From the NCBI GenBank assembly GCA_046294265.1, contig JBKBKC010000007.1:124001-188000 (forward strand): a stretch of DNA of 64,000 nt, given 5' to 3'. The position numbers and the translations under genes are program-made. Below the pieces are notes generated by a model. That model was given only the letters and a program-made list of their open reading frames with translations, ran no database searches and was not told where the DNA came from. The DNA comes from JBKBKC01 sp046294265. Lineage in GTDB: Bacteria > Pseudomonadota > Alphaproteobacteria > Rhodobacterales > Rhodobacteraceae. Shown here piece by piece: positions 34,576 through 43,876 of this stretch; positions within the stretch are counted from its first letter, which is position 1, and the number at the start of each line of letters is the position of its first letter.

Positions 34576-35886
34576 ATGAAACGCACCCATCTGGCCGCGT
34601 CGGCGGCCATCGCCCTGGCATGGACCACGCAGGCCCAGGCGGCTGATCTGACCCTGTGCTGGGCCGCCTGGGATCCGGCGAATGCGCTGGTCGAGCTGTC
34701 GAAAGACTTCGAGGCGAAATCCGGGCACAAGATGAATTTCGAGTTCACACCCTGGCCCAACTTTGCCGACCGCATCCTGAACGAGCTGAACTCGGGCGGG
34801 AAGCTCTGCGACCTGTTGATCGGTGACAGCCAGTGGATCGGCGGCGGCGCCGAGAACGGCCATTATGTGAAGCTGAACGATTTCTTCGACCGCGAAGGCA
34901 TCAGCATGGACGATTTCATGCCTGCCACGGTCTATGCCTATTCGACCTGGCCCAAGGGCACGCCCAACTATTACGCGCTGCCCGCGATGGCCGATGCCAA
35001 CGGCTGGTTCTACCGCAAGGACTGGTTCGCACGCCCCGAAATCCAGGCCGCGTTCAAGGAAAAGCACGGCCGCGACCTGGCGGAGCCCAAGACCCAGATG
35101 GAACTTCTGGAGATCGCGCAGTTCTTCCAGGGGCGCGAGATCGACGGAAAGACAATCTATGGTGCCTCGATCTTCACCGAGCGGGGGTCCGAGGGGATCA
35201 CCATGGGGATCACCGGCGCGCTCTATGCCTGGGGCGTGGATTACGAGACCGAGCCGGGCACCTACAAGATGGAGGGGGCGATCAACAGCCCTGCCGCCGT
35301 CGAGGCGCTAGAGTTCTACAAGACCCTCTACGATACCGCGACACCGCCCGGCTACACCAACGCCTATATGGGCGAGAGCCTCGATGCCTTCAAATCCGGG
35401 CAGGTGGCAATGGCGATGAACTGGTTCGCCTTCTTCCCCGGCCTCTATGCCGACCCGAACACAGGCGGCGACAAGATCGACTTTTTCGTGAATCCGCCGC
35501 AGGTGACGGCCGGATCCACCCTGGGCGGGCAGGGAATTTCGGTGGTGTCCTACTCGACCAAGCAGGACGCGGCGTTGGAATACATCAAATGGTTCGCGCA
35601 GCCCGAGATTCAGGCGGAATGGTGGAAACTTGGCGGATACTCCGCCCACAATTCGGTGGTGAACGATCCAAGCTTCCCGGACTCGGCCCCATTTGCCGGT
35701 GACTTCCTGGAGGCAATGGGCGCGGTCAAGGACTTCTGGCAGGAGCCGGCCTATGCGTCCCTGCTGCTGGCGATGCAGGAGCGGATGCATGATTACGTCG
35801 TGGCCGGGAAGGGCACGGCGAAAGAAGCCCTGGACGGGCTGATCGCCGACTGGACCGAAGTGTTCGAGGACGAAGGCAAGCTCTGA
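34576..35886 (+). CDS. ABC sugar-binding protein
   Basis: Periplasmic solute receptor (family 1, MalE/UgpB-like), 436 aa, with a Sec signal peptide ending in TQAQAA (about residue 23). The mature protein starts DLTLCWAAWDPANALVELS and contains the typical PWPNFADRI and DLLIGDSQWIGGGAENGHYV stretches. The start is the ATG after GGGAGGAG. It is the first gene of the transport-catabolic operon 34576-45052. The ligand is a sugar or polyol; the downstream kinase and isomerases suggest a short chain (C3-C6) but do not fix it. Confidence 0.92.
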   Translation: MKRTHLAASAAIALAWTTQAQAADLTLCWAAWDPANALVELSKDFEAKSGHKMNFEFTPWPNFADRILNELNSGGKLCDLLIGDSQWIGGGAENGHYVKLNDFFDREGISMDDFMPATVYAYSTWPKGTPNYYALPAMADANGWFYRKDWFARPEIQAAFKEKHGRDLAEPKTQMELLEIAQFFQGREIDGKTIYGASIFTERGSEGITMGITGALYAWGVDYETEPGTYKMEGAINSPAAVEALEFYKTLYDTATPPGYTNAYMGESLDAFKSGQVAMAMNWFAFFPGLYADPNTGGDKIDFFVNPPQVTAGSTLGGQGISVVSYSTKQDAALEYIKWFAQPEIQAEWWKLGGYSAHNSVVNDPSFPDSAPFAGDFLEAMGAVKDFWQEPAYASLLLAMQERMHDYVVAGKGTAKEALDGLIADWTEVFEDEGKL

Positions 35887-35894
35887 CCGCATCC

Positions 35895-35918
35895 GGCGCG
35901 GGGCTTCGCCCCCGCGCC
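35895..35918 (+). other. GC-rich hairpin between SBP and permease genes
   Basis: GGCGCGGGGC (35895-35904) pairs with GCCCCCGCGCC (35908-35918) with one bulge. No U-tract follows. Such stems after SBP genes often stabilise the upstream mRNA or partly terminate it, giving more receptor than permease. The other about 110 bases of the gap (35919-36034) show nothing notable. Confidence 0.55.
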
Positions 35919-36034
35919 GCCACAGCCGGGGCGGGCCGCTGGTCCGCCCTGTCGGACCGGCGGGCATCCTTGGCCTTCTCCCTCCTCAGTTTGAGGTTGC
36001 CCGCCGCGTTCCTCTTTTCCCCGGAAGCCCATCC

Positions 36035-36982
36035 ATGACCGACACCTCCGTCGACCGCCTGGCCCGCGCCACGCCGCCCAACGTGGCCCGCCGCATCCGG
36101 GGCCTGTCGGACCGCGCCATTGCATGGCTGTTCGTGGCGCCGACGATATTCCTGTTGCTGGCGGTGAACATCTTTCCCCTGATCTGGACGGTGCGGCTGT
36201 CGTTCACCAACTTCCAGGCCAACCGCCCGAATGCCGAGGTGCAATGGGTCGGTTTGCGCAATTATACCCGCATCCTGAACAGCGAAGGCATCTGGGCCAA
36301 CATGCAGGCCACGGCGCATTTCCTCGTCTGGACGATCATGCTTCAGGTGCTGATCGGCTTTGCGCTTGCCTGGCTCATCAACCGCAAGTTCCGCGGCAAC
36401 GACTTGATCACCACGCTGATCGTCATTCCGATGATGCTGTCGCCCGCGGTCGTGGGCAATTTCTGGACCTTCCTCTACCAGCCGCAGATCGGACTGTTCA
36501 ACTATGTGGTCAGTTTCTTCACCGGCATCCCGCCCTCAAGCTTCGCCATGCTGGGCGAGGTGCGGCTGGCACCCTGGGCGATCATCATCGTGGACACCTG
36601 GATGTGGACGCCATTTGTCATGCTGATCTGCCTCGCGGGCCTGCGGTCCATACCCGACTACATCTATGAGGCTGCCGAGATCGACCGCGCCTCCAAATGG
36701 CGGCAGTTCTGGACGATCACGGTTCCGATGGTGCTGCCTTTCCTGATGCTGGCGGTGCTCTTCCGGGGCATCGAGAATTTCAAGATGTTCGACCTGGTGG
36801 TGCAGCTGACGGGGGGCGGCCCCGGATCGGTGACCGAGCTTGCCTCGATCAATCTCAAGCGCGAGGCGTTCGAGAAATGGCGCACGGGCTACAGCTCGGC
36901 CTATGCGATCATCCTCTTTGTCACGGTTTTCGGACTGGCAAGCATCTACGTCAAGGCCCTGAACAAGGTGAAGGAACGATGA
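36035..36982 (+). CDS. sugar ABC transporter permease, MalF type
   Basis: 315 aa, six predicted membrane spans. The coupling loop EAAEIDRASKWRQFWTITVPM is the classical MalF EAA motif. An N-terminal cytosolic stretch of about 25 residues precedes the first helix. It overlaps the next permease by four bases (ATGA). With the MalG-type partner it builds the channel energised by the two ATPases encoded at 38219 and 39306. Confidence 0.93.
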   Translation: MTDTSVDRLARATPPNVARRIRGLSDRAIAWLFVAPTIFLLLAVNIFPLIWTVRLSFTNFQANRPNAEVQWVGLRNYTRILNSEGIWANMQATAHFLVWTIMLQVLIGFALAWLINRKFRGNDLITTLIVIPMMLSPAVVGNFWTFLYQPQIGLFNYVVSFFTGIPPSSFAMLGEVRLAPWAIIIVDTWMWTPFVMLICLAGLRSIPDYIYEAAEIDRASKWRQFWTITVPMVLPFLMLAVLFRGIENFKMFDLVVQLTGGGPGSVTELASINLKREAFEKWRTGYSSAYAIILFVTVFGLASIYVKALNKVKER

Positions 36983-37920
36983 GCGCGGTTTCCATCACCG
37001 AACCCTCGGCACGGTCGAAATGGATCGCGGGCACGCTGGTCATCCTTTATGCGGTGATCACGCTGATCCCGCTGGCCTGGATCATTGCGACCGGGTTCAA
37101 GTCGCCCCCCGACAGCATCAGCTATCCGCCAAAGTTCGTGTTCGAGCCCACGCTGGAGGGCTATGTGAACCTCTTCACCACCCGCACCCGTGTTTCGCCC
37201 GAGGCGCTGGCGGCCTTGCCGCCGCCGCAGGGAATGGCCGAAACCATCGTGCGGGGCCGCGACATGGTGATTGCGGGGCCGTCGAAATTCGGCGCGCGCT
37301 TCACCAATTCGGTGATCATCGGCTTCGGCTCCACCTTCCTGTCGATCTTTCTGGGCACGCTGGCCGCCTATGCCTTCTCGCGCTTCAAGATCCCGCTGAA
37401 GGATGACCTGTTGTTCTTCATCCTGTCCACGCGGATGATGCCTCCCATCGCCGTCGCGATCCCGATCTTCCTGATGTATCGCACGCTTGGCCTGTCGGAC
37501 ACGCATCTGGGCATGATCCTGCTCTACACGGCGGTGAACATATCCCTGGCCGTCTGGCTCCTGAAAGGCTTCATCGACGAGATCCCGCGCGAATACGAGG
37601 AAGCGGCTCTGATCGACGGCTACACAAGGTTCCAGGCGTTCCGGAAGGTCGTGCTGCCCCAGGCCGCGACCGGCATCGCCTCCACCGCCATCTTCTGCCT
37701 GATCTTCGCCTGGAACGAATACGCCTTCGCCGTCCTCCTGACCTCCGGAACGGCCCAGACGGCCCCCCCCTTCATCCCCACCATCATCGGCGTGGGCGGG
37801 CAGGATTGGCCTGCGGTCGCCGCGGGGGCCACGCTGTTTCTGCTGCCGGTTATGATCTTCACCATCATGCTGCGAAAGCACCTCCTGCGCGGCATCACCT
37901 TCGGCGCGGTGCGCAAATGA
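36979..37920 (+). CDS. sugar ABC transporter permease, MalG type
   Basis: 313 aa, six predicted spans. The first helix (WIAGTLVILYAVITLIPLAW) is followed by a long periplasmic loop (about residues 45-105) that contains a hydrophilic stretch around RTRVSPEALAALPPPQG, longer than usual. The coupling loop is EEAALIDGYTRFQAFRKVVLPQ. The C-terminus (GITFGAVRK) is typical. It ends the permease pair; a long palindrome separates it from the small membrane protein gene. Confidence 0.93.
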   Translation: MSAVSITEPSARSKWIAGTLVILYAVITLIPLAWIIATGFKSPPDSISYPPKFVFEPTLEGYVNLFTTRTRVSPEALAALPPPQGMAETIVRGRDMVIAGPSKFGARFTNSVIIGFGSTFLSIFLGTLAAYAFSRFKIPLKDDLLFFILSTRMMPPIAVAIPIFLMYRTLGLSDTHLGMILLYTAVNISLAVWLLKGFIDEIPREYEEAALIDGYTRFQAFRKVVLPQAATGIASTAIFCLIFAWNEYAFAVLLTSGTAQTAPPFIPTIIGVGGQDWPAVAAGATLFLLPVMIFTIMLRKHLLRGITFGAVRK

Positions 37921-37927
37921 CCCTGTA

Positions 37928-38013
37928 TTTCATCTTGGCCCAAGTATCCCCGCCGGAGGCTCCTGCGGCTGATGTCGGATGCCTCCGGCGGGGATATTTG
38001 GGCCAAGATGAAA
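37928..38013. repeat. 33-bp near-perfect inverted repeat (repeat family copy 5)
   Basis: Arms 37928-37960 and 37981-38013 are complementary over 33 bases with a single mismatch, with a 20-base centre. Each arm reads from GCCTCCGGCGGGGATATTTG to the TTTCATCTTGG complement end. The same arm occurs at 57799-57831 with the mismatch resolved. It interrupts an operon between the MalG-type permease and the small membrane protein gene. The RNA would form a very stable hairpin. Confidence 0.92.
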
Positions 38014-38026
38014 CCGGGAGGCGGAC

Positions 38027-38215
38027 ATGAGCGGGTTTCTGACCGGCCTTGTGCGCCTGCGCCGCGGGCCGTGGGAGATGGTGGCCACCGTGCTGATCGG
38101 GCTGGGCGTGGTCATGCTGATGCAGCCCTTCTCGCTCTGGGCCTATGGGTGGTCCTTTGCCGTCACGCTGACGGGGACCGTGATGTTCGTCGTCGTCTCG
38201 CATTTTCCGGAGTAG
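38027..38215 (+). CDS. small membrane protein in the sugar ABC operon
   Basis: 62 aa with two hydrophobic segments (about 17-33 and 42-58: VATVLIGLGVVMLMQPF and FAVTLTGTVMFVVVSH). The ATG follows GGGAGGCGGAC. It sits between the permeases and the first ATPase, as in certain alphaproteobacterial polyol importers that include a small membrane subunit. No family name comes to mind. Probably an accessory component of the transporter. Confidence 0.8.
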   Translation: MSGFLTGLVRLRRGPWEMVATVLIGLGVVMLMQPFSLWAYGWSFAVTLTGTVMFVVVSHFPE

Positions 38216-38218
38216 ATC

Positions 38219-39313
38219 GTGGCCGAAATCGTCATCCGCGACCTGCGCAAGGAATTCGGGGCCTTCACCGCCGTGGAGGGATCAAGCTTCACGATCCGGG
38301 ACGGGGAGTTCTTCATGCTCTTGGGGCCCTCGGGCTGCGGCAAGACCACGACGCTGCGCATGATCGCGGGGCTGGAGTTGCCGACCTCGGGGGTCATCAC
38401 AATCGACGGCGAGGATGTGAGCCAGCGCCCCGCCAGCCAGCGTGATATCGCCTTTGTGTTCCAGATGTTCGCGCTTTATCCGCATATGAACGTGCGCCGG
38501 AACATCGCCTATCCGCTGGTGAGCCAGGGATTTTCGCGCGCCGAGGTGGCGGCGCGGATCGATGAGGTGGCGCGCATCCTGCGGATCGGGGATATTCTGG
38601 ACCGTCCCGTGGGGGGCCTGTCGGGCGGCGACCGGCAGCGGGTGGCGCTGGCGCGCGCCATCGTGCGGCGGCCCAAGGCCTTCATGATGGACGAGCCGCT
38701 GGGCGCGCTCGATGCCGAGTTCCGCGAGATCATGGCGGAGGAGTTGCGCGCGCTGCATGACCGGATGGGGGCGACCACGGTCTATGTCACCCATGACCAG
38801 TTGGAGGCGATGCAGATGGGCGACAAGATCGTGGTGATGAACCACGGGGTGGTGGAGCAGTTCGGCACGCCGCAAGACATCTACGACCATCCCGCCACGC
38901 TGTTCGTGGCCGATTTCATCGGCTCGCCGCCGATGAATGTGCTGGCCTTCACGGGGGCTGTGGCGCCGGGGGCCACATCGGTGCGGCTGGGGGCGGCGGA
39001 CTTTGATCTGCCCACGATGTGCGAGGGGGCCGAGGGGGCGCTGGTGCTGGGGGTGCGGCCAGAGCATGTGCATCTGTCCGACAGCGCCCCCTATCGCGGC
39101 CGGATCGAGGCGACCGAATATCTGGGTACCACGCAGATCGTCACGCTGGTGGCGCCCCATGGAACGGTCAAGGCGCGGGTGCCATCGGGTGCCGTCGTGC
39201 GGACGGGCGAGACGGTGGGGATTGCGCTGACCGCCTCCACGCTTTCGCTGTTCGATGCGGGGACAGGGCGGGCGCTGCGGACGGCGGCCAATGAACGGGT
39301 GCTGCATGGCTGA
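38219..39313 (+). CDS. ABC sugar transporter ATPase 1 (UgpC/MalK type)
   Basis: 364 aa, GTG start. Walker A GPSGCGKTTTLR, Q-loop in VFQMFALYPHMNV, signature LSGGDRQRVALARAI (Asp replacing the usual Glu/Gln), Walker B AFMMDEPLGALDAEF and switch His in VTHDQLEAM. A C-terminal OB-type regulatory domain (about 240-364, with LGVRPEHVHLSD) is present. It overlaps the second ATPase gene by eight bases; two distinct ATPases suggest a heterodimeric motor, as in alphaproteobacterial polyol importers. Confidence 0.94.
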   Translation: MAEIVIRDLRKEFGAFTAVEGSSFTIRDGEFFMLLGPSGCGKTTTLRMIAGLELPTSGVITIDGEDVSQRPASQRDIAFVFQMFALYPHMNVRRNIAYPLVSQGFSRAEVAARIDEVARILRIGDILDRPVGGLSGGDRQRVALARAIVRRPKAFMMDEPLGALDAEFREIMAEELRALHDRMGATTVYVTHDQLEAMQMGDKIVVMNHGVVEQFGTPQDIYDHPATLFVADFIGSPPMNVLAFTGAVAPGATSVRLGAADFDLPTMCEGAEGALVLGVRPEHVHLSDSAPYRGRIEATEYLGTTQIVTLVAPHGTVKARVPSGAVVRTGETVGIALTASTLSLFDAGTGRALRTAANERVLHG

Positions 39314-40319
39314 GGTCATCCTGTCCAAGCTCACGAAATCCTTTGGCAAGACCGTCGCGCTGGATGGCATCGACATGGTGGTGCCGGACGGGGCCTTTGT
39401 GGTGCTCCTCGGCCCCACCGGGGCGGGCAAGACCACCACCTTGCGCCTGATCGCGGGGCTGGAGCGGCCCGATGCGGGCGATATCCGCATCGCGGGCCAG
39501 TCGGTGCTGGCCGACATTCCGGCGCAGCGGGATGTGGCGATGGTGTTCCAGCAATACTCGCTCTATCCGCATCTGACGGTGCGCGAGAACCTGGCCTTTC
39601 CCCTGCGCTCACCCGTGCTGGCCTGGCCGGAGGACGCGATTACGCGTCGGGTGGCCGAGGTGGCCGAGGCGCTGCGGATCGCGCACAAGCTGGACAACAA
39701 GTCCACCGCCCTGTCGGGGGGCGAGATGCAGCGGGTGTCGATCGGGCGGGCACTGGTGCGCAGCCCCCGCATCTATCTGATGGATGAGCCGCTGTCGTCG
39801 CTGGATGCCAAGCTGCGCGGCGACCTGCGGATCGAGCTGAAGCGCATCCACCGCGATCTGGGGGCGACGTTCCTGTATGTCACGCATGACCAGATCGAGG
39901 CGATGACCATGGCCACCCATGTGGGTGTGCTGGACCAGGGCCGTCTGGTGCAGTTCGGCACCCCGCGCGCGGTCTATGAGGACCCGGCGAGCGCCTATGT
40001 CGCCACAAGGCTGGGCCAGCCGCGCATCAATCTTTTGCCCGCCGCGGCCTTTCCGGGCGCACCCGCGGGGGCGGTGCAGATCGGGCTGCGGCCCGAGCAT
40101 ATTGCGCTGGGGCAGGGGCACGGGTTGGGGCAGGGGCAGGCGGCAGAGGTTCAGCGGGTGGAGCATCTGGGCGACCAGACGCGCCTGCATCTGTCGATGG
40201 CGGGGCATGCGCTGGTGACGCTGGCCGACCCGCACACGCCCCTGCGGGCAGGCGCGGTGGTGGCGGTGGCCCCGGTCGCGCCGCTATGGTTCGATGCGTC
40301 TGGAAATCGCGTTCACTGA
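39306..40319 (+). CDS. ABC sugar transporter ATPase 2 (UgpC/MalK type)
   Basis: 337 aa. Walker A GPTGAGKTTTLR, signature LSGGEMQRVSIGRAL, Walker B IYLMDEPLSSLDAKL, switch His in VTHDQIEAM, and a shorter regulatory domain (about 240-337). The start ATG (39306) lies within the end of the first ATPase gene; an upstream in-frame Met would add 17 residues without homology. Its regulatory region contains a Gly/Gln repeat (GQGHGLGQGQ). Partner of the previous ATPase. Confidence 0.93.
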   Translation: MAEVILSKLTKSFGKTVALDGIDMVVPDGAFVVLLGPTGAGKTTTLRLIAGLERPDAGDIRIAGQSVLADIPAQRDVAMVFQQYSLYPHLTVRENLAFPLRSPVLAWPEDAITRRVAEVAEALRIAHKLDNKSTALSGGEMQRVSIGRALVRSPRIYLMDEPLSSLDAKLRGDLRIELKRIHRDLGATFLYVTHDQIEAMTMATHVGVLDQGRLVQFGTPRAVYEDPASAYVATRLGQPRINLLPAAAFPGAPAGAVQIGLRPEHIALGQGHGLGQGQAAEVQRVEHLGDQTRLHLSMAGHALVTLADPHTPLRAGAVVAVAPVAPLWFDASGNRVH

Positions 40320-40329
40320 GGACAGGTCG

Positions 40330-41949
40330 ATGAAACAGTTCATGAATGCCAGGGATACGCTCGTCACCGAGGCCATCGAGGGCGTGTTGCGCGCCAGCGG
40401 CGGCAGGCTGGCGCGGCTGGACGGGTTTCCGCATATCAAGGTCGTGCTCCGGTCGGACTGGAACCGCGACCGCGTGGCGCTGGTGTCGGGCGGCGGGTCC
40501 GGGCATGAGCCGAGCCACGCGGGATTTGTCGGGCGCGGGATGTTGACGGCGGCGGTCTGTGGCGAGGTCTTTGCCAGCCCGTCGGTGGATGCGGTGCTGG
40601 CGGGGATACTGGCGGTGACGGGGCAGGCGGGGTGTCTGCTGATCGTGAAGAACTACACGGGCGACCGGCTGAATTTCGGGCTGGCGGCCGAGCGGGCGCG
40701 GGCCTTTGGCCTTCGGGTTGCAATGGTCGTGGTGGATGACGATGTGGCCCTGCCCGACCTGCCGCAGCCGCGCGGGGTGGCGGGGACGCTGTTCGTGCAC
40801 AAGATCGCCGGGGCCTTGGCCGAAGATGGGGCGGATCTTGAGACGGTCGAGGCCGCCGCGAGGGCAGCCATAGGGGGGGCGGTGTCGCTGGGCATGTCTC
40901 TGGACACCTGCACCGTGCCTGGCAGCCCCAAGGAGGATCGGATCGGCGCGGGCAAGGCCGAGCTGGGCCTTGGCATCCATGGCGAGCCGGGGGTGGAGCA
41001 GGTGGATTTCGAAGGCGCCCGCGCGGCCATGGGCATGGTGGCCGAACGGCTGATGCCGCGCATGGGCGCGGGGCGGCAGGTGGCGATCCTGAACAACCTC
41101 GGCTCCACCACGCCGCTGGAGATGTCGGTGCTGGCCGAGGAACTGGCGCGGGTGATGGGCGACCGGCTGGGCTGGATGATCGGGCCTGCGGGGCTGATGA
41201 CTTCGCTGGACATGCACGGATTTTCGGTGTCGCTGCTTTCGGGTGATGCGGCGACCGTGGCGGCACTCGCGGCCCCGGTGGAGCCGCCCGCATGGCCGGG
41301 TCTGGCCGAGGTGCGACCCATCTTGCTGCGCCCATTGCCTGATGGGCTGGCTCCGATCCAGCCGATGCCCTCGGCCCATCCCGTGCGGCGCGCGCTGGTT
41401 CTGCGCTGCTGTGAGGCGCTGATTGCGCAGGAGGCGGCGTTGAACGCGCTGGATGCGAAATCGGGCGACGGGGATACCGGCAGCACGCTGGCGACCGCCG
41501 CGCGGGCGCTGGTGGCGGCGGTGGACCGGCTGCCGCTGGCGGACCCCACGCAGCTTTACCGCGCCATCGGGAATGAACTGAGCCAGACCATGGGCGGATC
41601 GTCGGGCGTGCTGCTTGCCATCTTCTTTGCCGCGGCAGGCGATGCGAGTGCCAGCGGCAAAACCTGGATCGGCGCGCTGTCGGCGGGGCTAGAGCGGGTG
41701 ATGCAGGTGGGCGGGGCCGCCCCCGGCCACCGCACGATGATCGACGCGCTGGCCCCGGCGCTGGCGGCGCTGCCCGATGGCCTTGCGGCCGCGGCGGCGG
41801 CGGCGCGGGCGGGGGCAGAGGCGACGGCCGCGATGACGCGGGCGCGGGCGGGGCGGGCCAGCTATCTGGGCGCGGACAAGCTGGCGGGGCACAACGATCC
41901 GGGGGCCGAGGGCGTGGCGCGGCTGTTCGAGCATCTGGCGAGGGGGTGA
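40330..41949 (+). CDS. dihydroxyacetone-kinase-type kinase (DhaK-DhaL fused)
   Basis: ATP-dependent kinase of short-chain ketoses, 539 aa. The K domain (about 1-330) has GGGSGHEPSHAGFVG and GLGIHGEPG with His217, the residue that forms the covalent hemiaminal with a keto-sugar. The L domain (about 360-539) has the ATP/Mg motif DAKSGDGDTGSTL and LSQTMGGSSGVLLAIFF. The overall plan matches yeast/Citrobacter Dak1. Similar proteins phosphorylate dihydroxyacetone or, in erythritol/threitol pathways, L- or D-erythrulose. The neighbouring TIM-barrel isomerases favour a C4-C5 ketose but do not prove it. Start ATG 40330 after GAGGACAGG. Confidence 0.9.
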   Translation: MKQFMNARDTLVTEAIEGVLRASGGRLARLDGFPHIKVVLRSDWNRDRVALVSGGGSGHEPSHAGFVGRGMLTAAVCGEVFASPSVDAVLAGILAVTGQAGCLLIVKNYTGDRLNFGLAAERARAFGLRVAMVVVDDDVALPDLPQPRGVAGTLFVHKIAGALAEDGADLETVEAAARAAIGGAVSLGMSLDTCTVPGSPKEDRIGAGKAELGLGIHGEPGVEQVDFEGARAAMGMVAERLMPRMGAGRQVAILNNLGSTTPLEMSVLAEELARVMGDRLGWMIGPAGLMTSLDMHGFSVSLLSGDAATVAALAAPVEPPAWPGLAEVRPILLRPLPDGLAPIQPMPSAHPVRRALVLRCCEALIAQEAALNALDAKSGDGDTGSTLATAARALVAAVDRLPLADPTQLYRAIGNELSQTMGGSSGVLLAIFFAAAGDASASGKTWIGALSAGLERVMQVGGAAPGHRTMIDALAPALAALPDGLAAAAAAARAGAEATAAMTRARAGRASYLGADKLAGHNDPGAEGVARLFEHLARG

Positions 41950-41953
41950 GTCT

Positions 41954-43009
41954 GTGAAAACCATCAAGGGACCGGCGCTGTTTCTGGCGCAGTTCGCGGG
42001 CGATGCGGCCCCGTTCAACTCGTGGAAGGCGATTACCGCCTGGGCCGCCGGGTGTGGCTACAAGGGCGTGCAGGTGCCAAGCTGGGACGCGCGGCTGTTC
42101 GATCTGGACCGGGCGGCGGCGTCAAAGGACTATTGCGACACGTTCAAGGGCGAGGCGGCCGAGAACGGGATCGCGGTGACGGAACTGTCCACCCACCTGC
42201 AGGGCCAGCTGGTGGCCGTGCATCCCGCCTATGACCGCGCCTTTGACGGCTTTGCGGCCGAGACGGTCCGCGGCAATCCCGCCGCGCGGGCGGCATGGGC
42301 CGTCGATCAGGTGAAAAAGGCGCTAACCGCCAGCCGTAATCTAGGCCTGACCGCGCATGTCACCTTTTCCGGCGCGCTGGCCTGGCCCTATGTCTATCCC
42401 TGGCCGCAGCGCCCGGCAGGACTGGTGGAAGAGGCGTTCGACGAGCTGGCCGCGCGCTGGCGTCCGATTCTGGACCACGCAGAGGACTGCGGGGTGGACC
42501 TGTGTTATGAAATCCACCCCGGCGAGGACCTGCATGACGGCATCAGTTTTGAGATGTTCCTGGACCGGGTGGGTGGGCACACGCGCGCCAACATGCTCTA
42601 TGACCCCAGCCACTATGTCCTGCAACATCTTGATTACCTTGAGAACATCGATATCTACCACGACCGGATCAAGATGTTTCACGTCAAGGACGCCGAACTG
42701 AACCCGACGGGACGGCAGGGCGTTTATGGCGGCTACCAGTCCTGGGTGAACCGCGCGGGGCGGTTCCGCAGCCTTGGCGACGGGCAGGTGGATTTCGGCG
42801 GCATCTTCTCCAAGCTCACCCAGTATGGTTATGACGGCTGGGCGGTGGTCGAATGGGAATGCTGCCTCAAGCACCCCGAGGACGGCGCGCGCGAGGGCGC
42901 GGATTTCGTGGCGGCGCATATCATCCGCGTCACCGAAAAGGCGTTCGACGACTTTGCGGGGTCAGGGGCTGACCGGGCGGCGAACCGGGCGATGTTGGGG
43001 TTAACCTGA
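41954..43009 (+). CDS. TIM-barrel sugar isomerase/epimerase-like protein
   Basis: 351 aa, GTG start four bases after the kinase gene. Xylose-isomerase-like fold: VQVPSWD near residue 37, CYEIHPGEDLHDGISFEMF with the first metal Glu (about 181), MLYDPSHYVLQHLDY (Asp/His), MFHVKDAE (His) and AVVEWECC (the final Glu). Metal ligands are thus E, D, H and E as in the family. It is longer than the usual 280-300 aa. Members of this branch are frequently encoded beside Gfo/Idh/MocA dehydrogenases and act on 3-keto-sugars or inositol derivatives. Substrate unknown. Confidence 0.88.
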   Translation: MKTIKGPALFLAQFAGDAAPFNSWKAITAWAAGCGYKGVQVPSWDARLFDLDRAAASKDYCDTFKGEAAENGIAVTELSTHLQGQLVAVHPAYDRAFDGFAAETVRGNPAARAAWAVDQVKKALTASRNLGLTAHVTFSGALAWPYVYPWPQRPAGLVEEAFDELAARWRPILDHAEDCGVDLCYEIHPGEDLHDGISFEMFLDRVGGHTRANMLYDPSHYVLQHLDYLENIDIYHDRIKMFHVKDAELNPTGRQGVYGGYQSWVNRAGRFRSLGDGQVDFGGIFSKLTQYGYDGWAVVEWECCLKHPEDGAREGADFVAAHIIRVTEKAFDDFAGSGADRAANRAMLGLT

Positions 43010-43024
43010 AATACGGGGGCGGGG

Positions 43025-43864
43025 ATGAAGATCGGGTTCAACCTGCTTCTCTGGACCACGCATCTGTCGCGCGACCATCTGCCCGTGCTCAGGGCGCTGA
43101 AGGCAGCGGGCTATGACGGAGTGGAGGTGCCGGTGTTCGGCGGCACACCCGCCGGTTATGCTGAAACCGCGCGAATGCTGGCGGGTGAGGGGTTGGCTGC
43201 GACCGTGGTGGCCGTGGTGCCCGACGCAGCGCACGATCCGATGAGCGCGGACCCCGCCTGTCATGCCGCCGGGGTGGACCATCTGAAAGGGCTGGTCGAT
43301 TGCGCGGTTGCGCTGGGGGCCGAGGTGCTGTGCGGGCCATTCACGCAGCCCTTGGCCACATTCTCCGGCACCGGGCCGACACCGGCAGAGTGGGACCGGC
43401 TGGTGATCGCGCATCAGGCCATGGCGGATCATGCGGGGGATGCGGTCACGCTGGCGGTGGAACCGCTGAACCGCTTTGAATGCTACGCTCTGAACACCGC
43501 CACACAGGCGGCGCGGCTGGTCGCCGGGGTGGGGCGGGCGAATTATGGCTATCTCTTCGACACCTTCCACGCCCATATCGAGGAACGCGCCCCCGCCGCG
43601 GCCCTGGCCGCCACGCTGGCGTCAGTGCGCCATGTGCATGTCAGCGAGAATGACCGGGGCACGCCGGGGCGGGGGCATGCCGACATTGCGGGGGCCTTGG
43701 GTGTGCTGAAGGCGGGTGGCTATGACGGCTGGCTGACGGTGGAGGCCTTCGGGCAGGCGCTGCCAGACCTGGCGGCCGCCACGCGGGTCTGGCGGCCGCT
43801 CTTTGCCTCGGAGAAAGAGGTCTATTCCGAGGCGATCGGGTTGATCCGGCGACACTGGCACTAG
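43025..43864 (+). CDS. D-tagatose 3-epimerase-like sugar epimerase
   Basis: 279 aa TIM-barrel enzyme. MKIGFNLLLWTTHLSRDH at the start, AGYDGVEVPVFGG, LAVEPLNRFECYALNT with the first metal Glu, YGYLFDTFHAHIEE (Asp/His), VRHVHVSENDRGTPGRGHAD (His and substrate Arg) and LTVEAFG (Glu) are the hallmarks of the D-tagatose/D-psicose 3-epimerase family. It would move the keto or hydroxyl configuration at C3 (or C4) of a ketose. It is 15 bases after the preceding isomerase-like gene. Confidence 0.92.
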   Translation: MKIGFNLLLWTTHLSRDHLPVLRALKAAGYDGVEVPVFGGTPAGYAETARMLAGEGLAATVVAVVPDAAHDPMSADPACHAAGVDHLKGLVDCAVALGAEVLCGPFTQPLATFSGTGPTPAEWDRLVIAHQAMADHAGDAVTLAVEPLNRFECYALNTATQAARLVAGVGRANYGYLFDTFHAHIEERAPAAALAATLASVRHVHVSENDRGTPGRGHADIAGALGVLKAGGYDGWLTVEAFGQALPDLAAATRVWRPLFASEKEVYSEAIGLIRRHWH

Positions 43865-43876
43865 GGAGGGCGTGAC

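Noticed and set aside
31960..35067. 1035-codon leftward open frame
   Set aside because: Antisense to the FbpB-type permease, LacI and SBP genes; low-complexity Arg/His/Gln composition.
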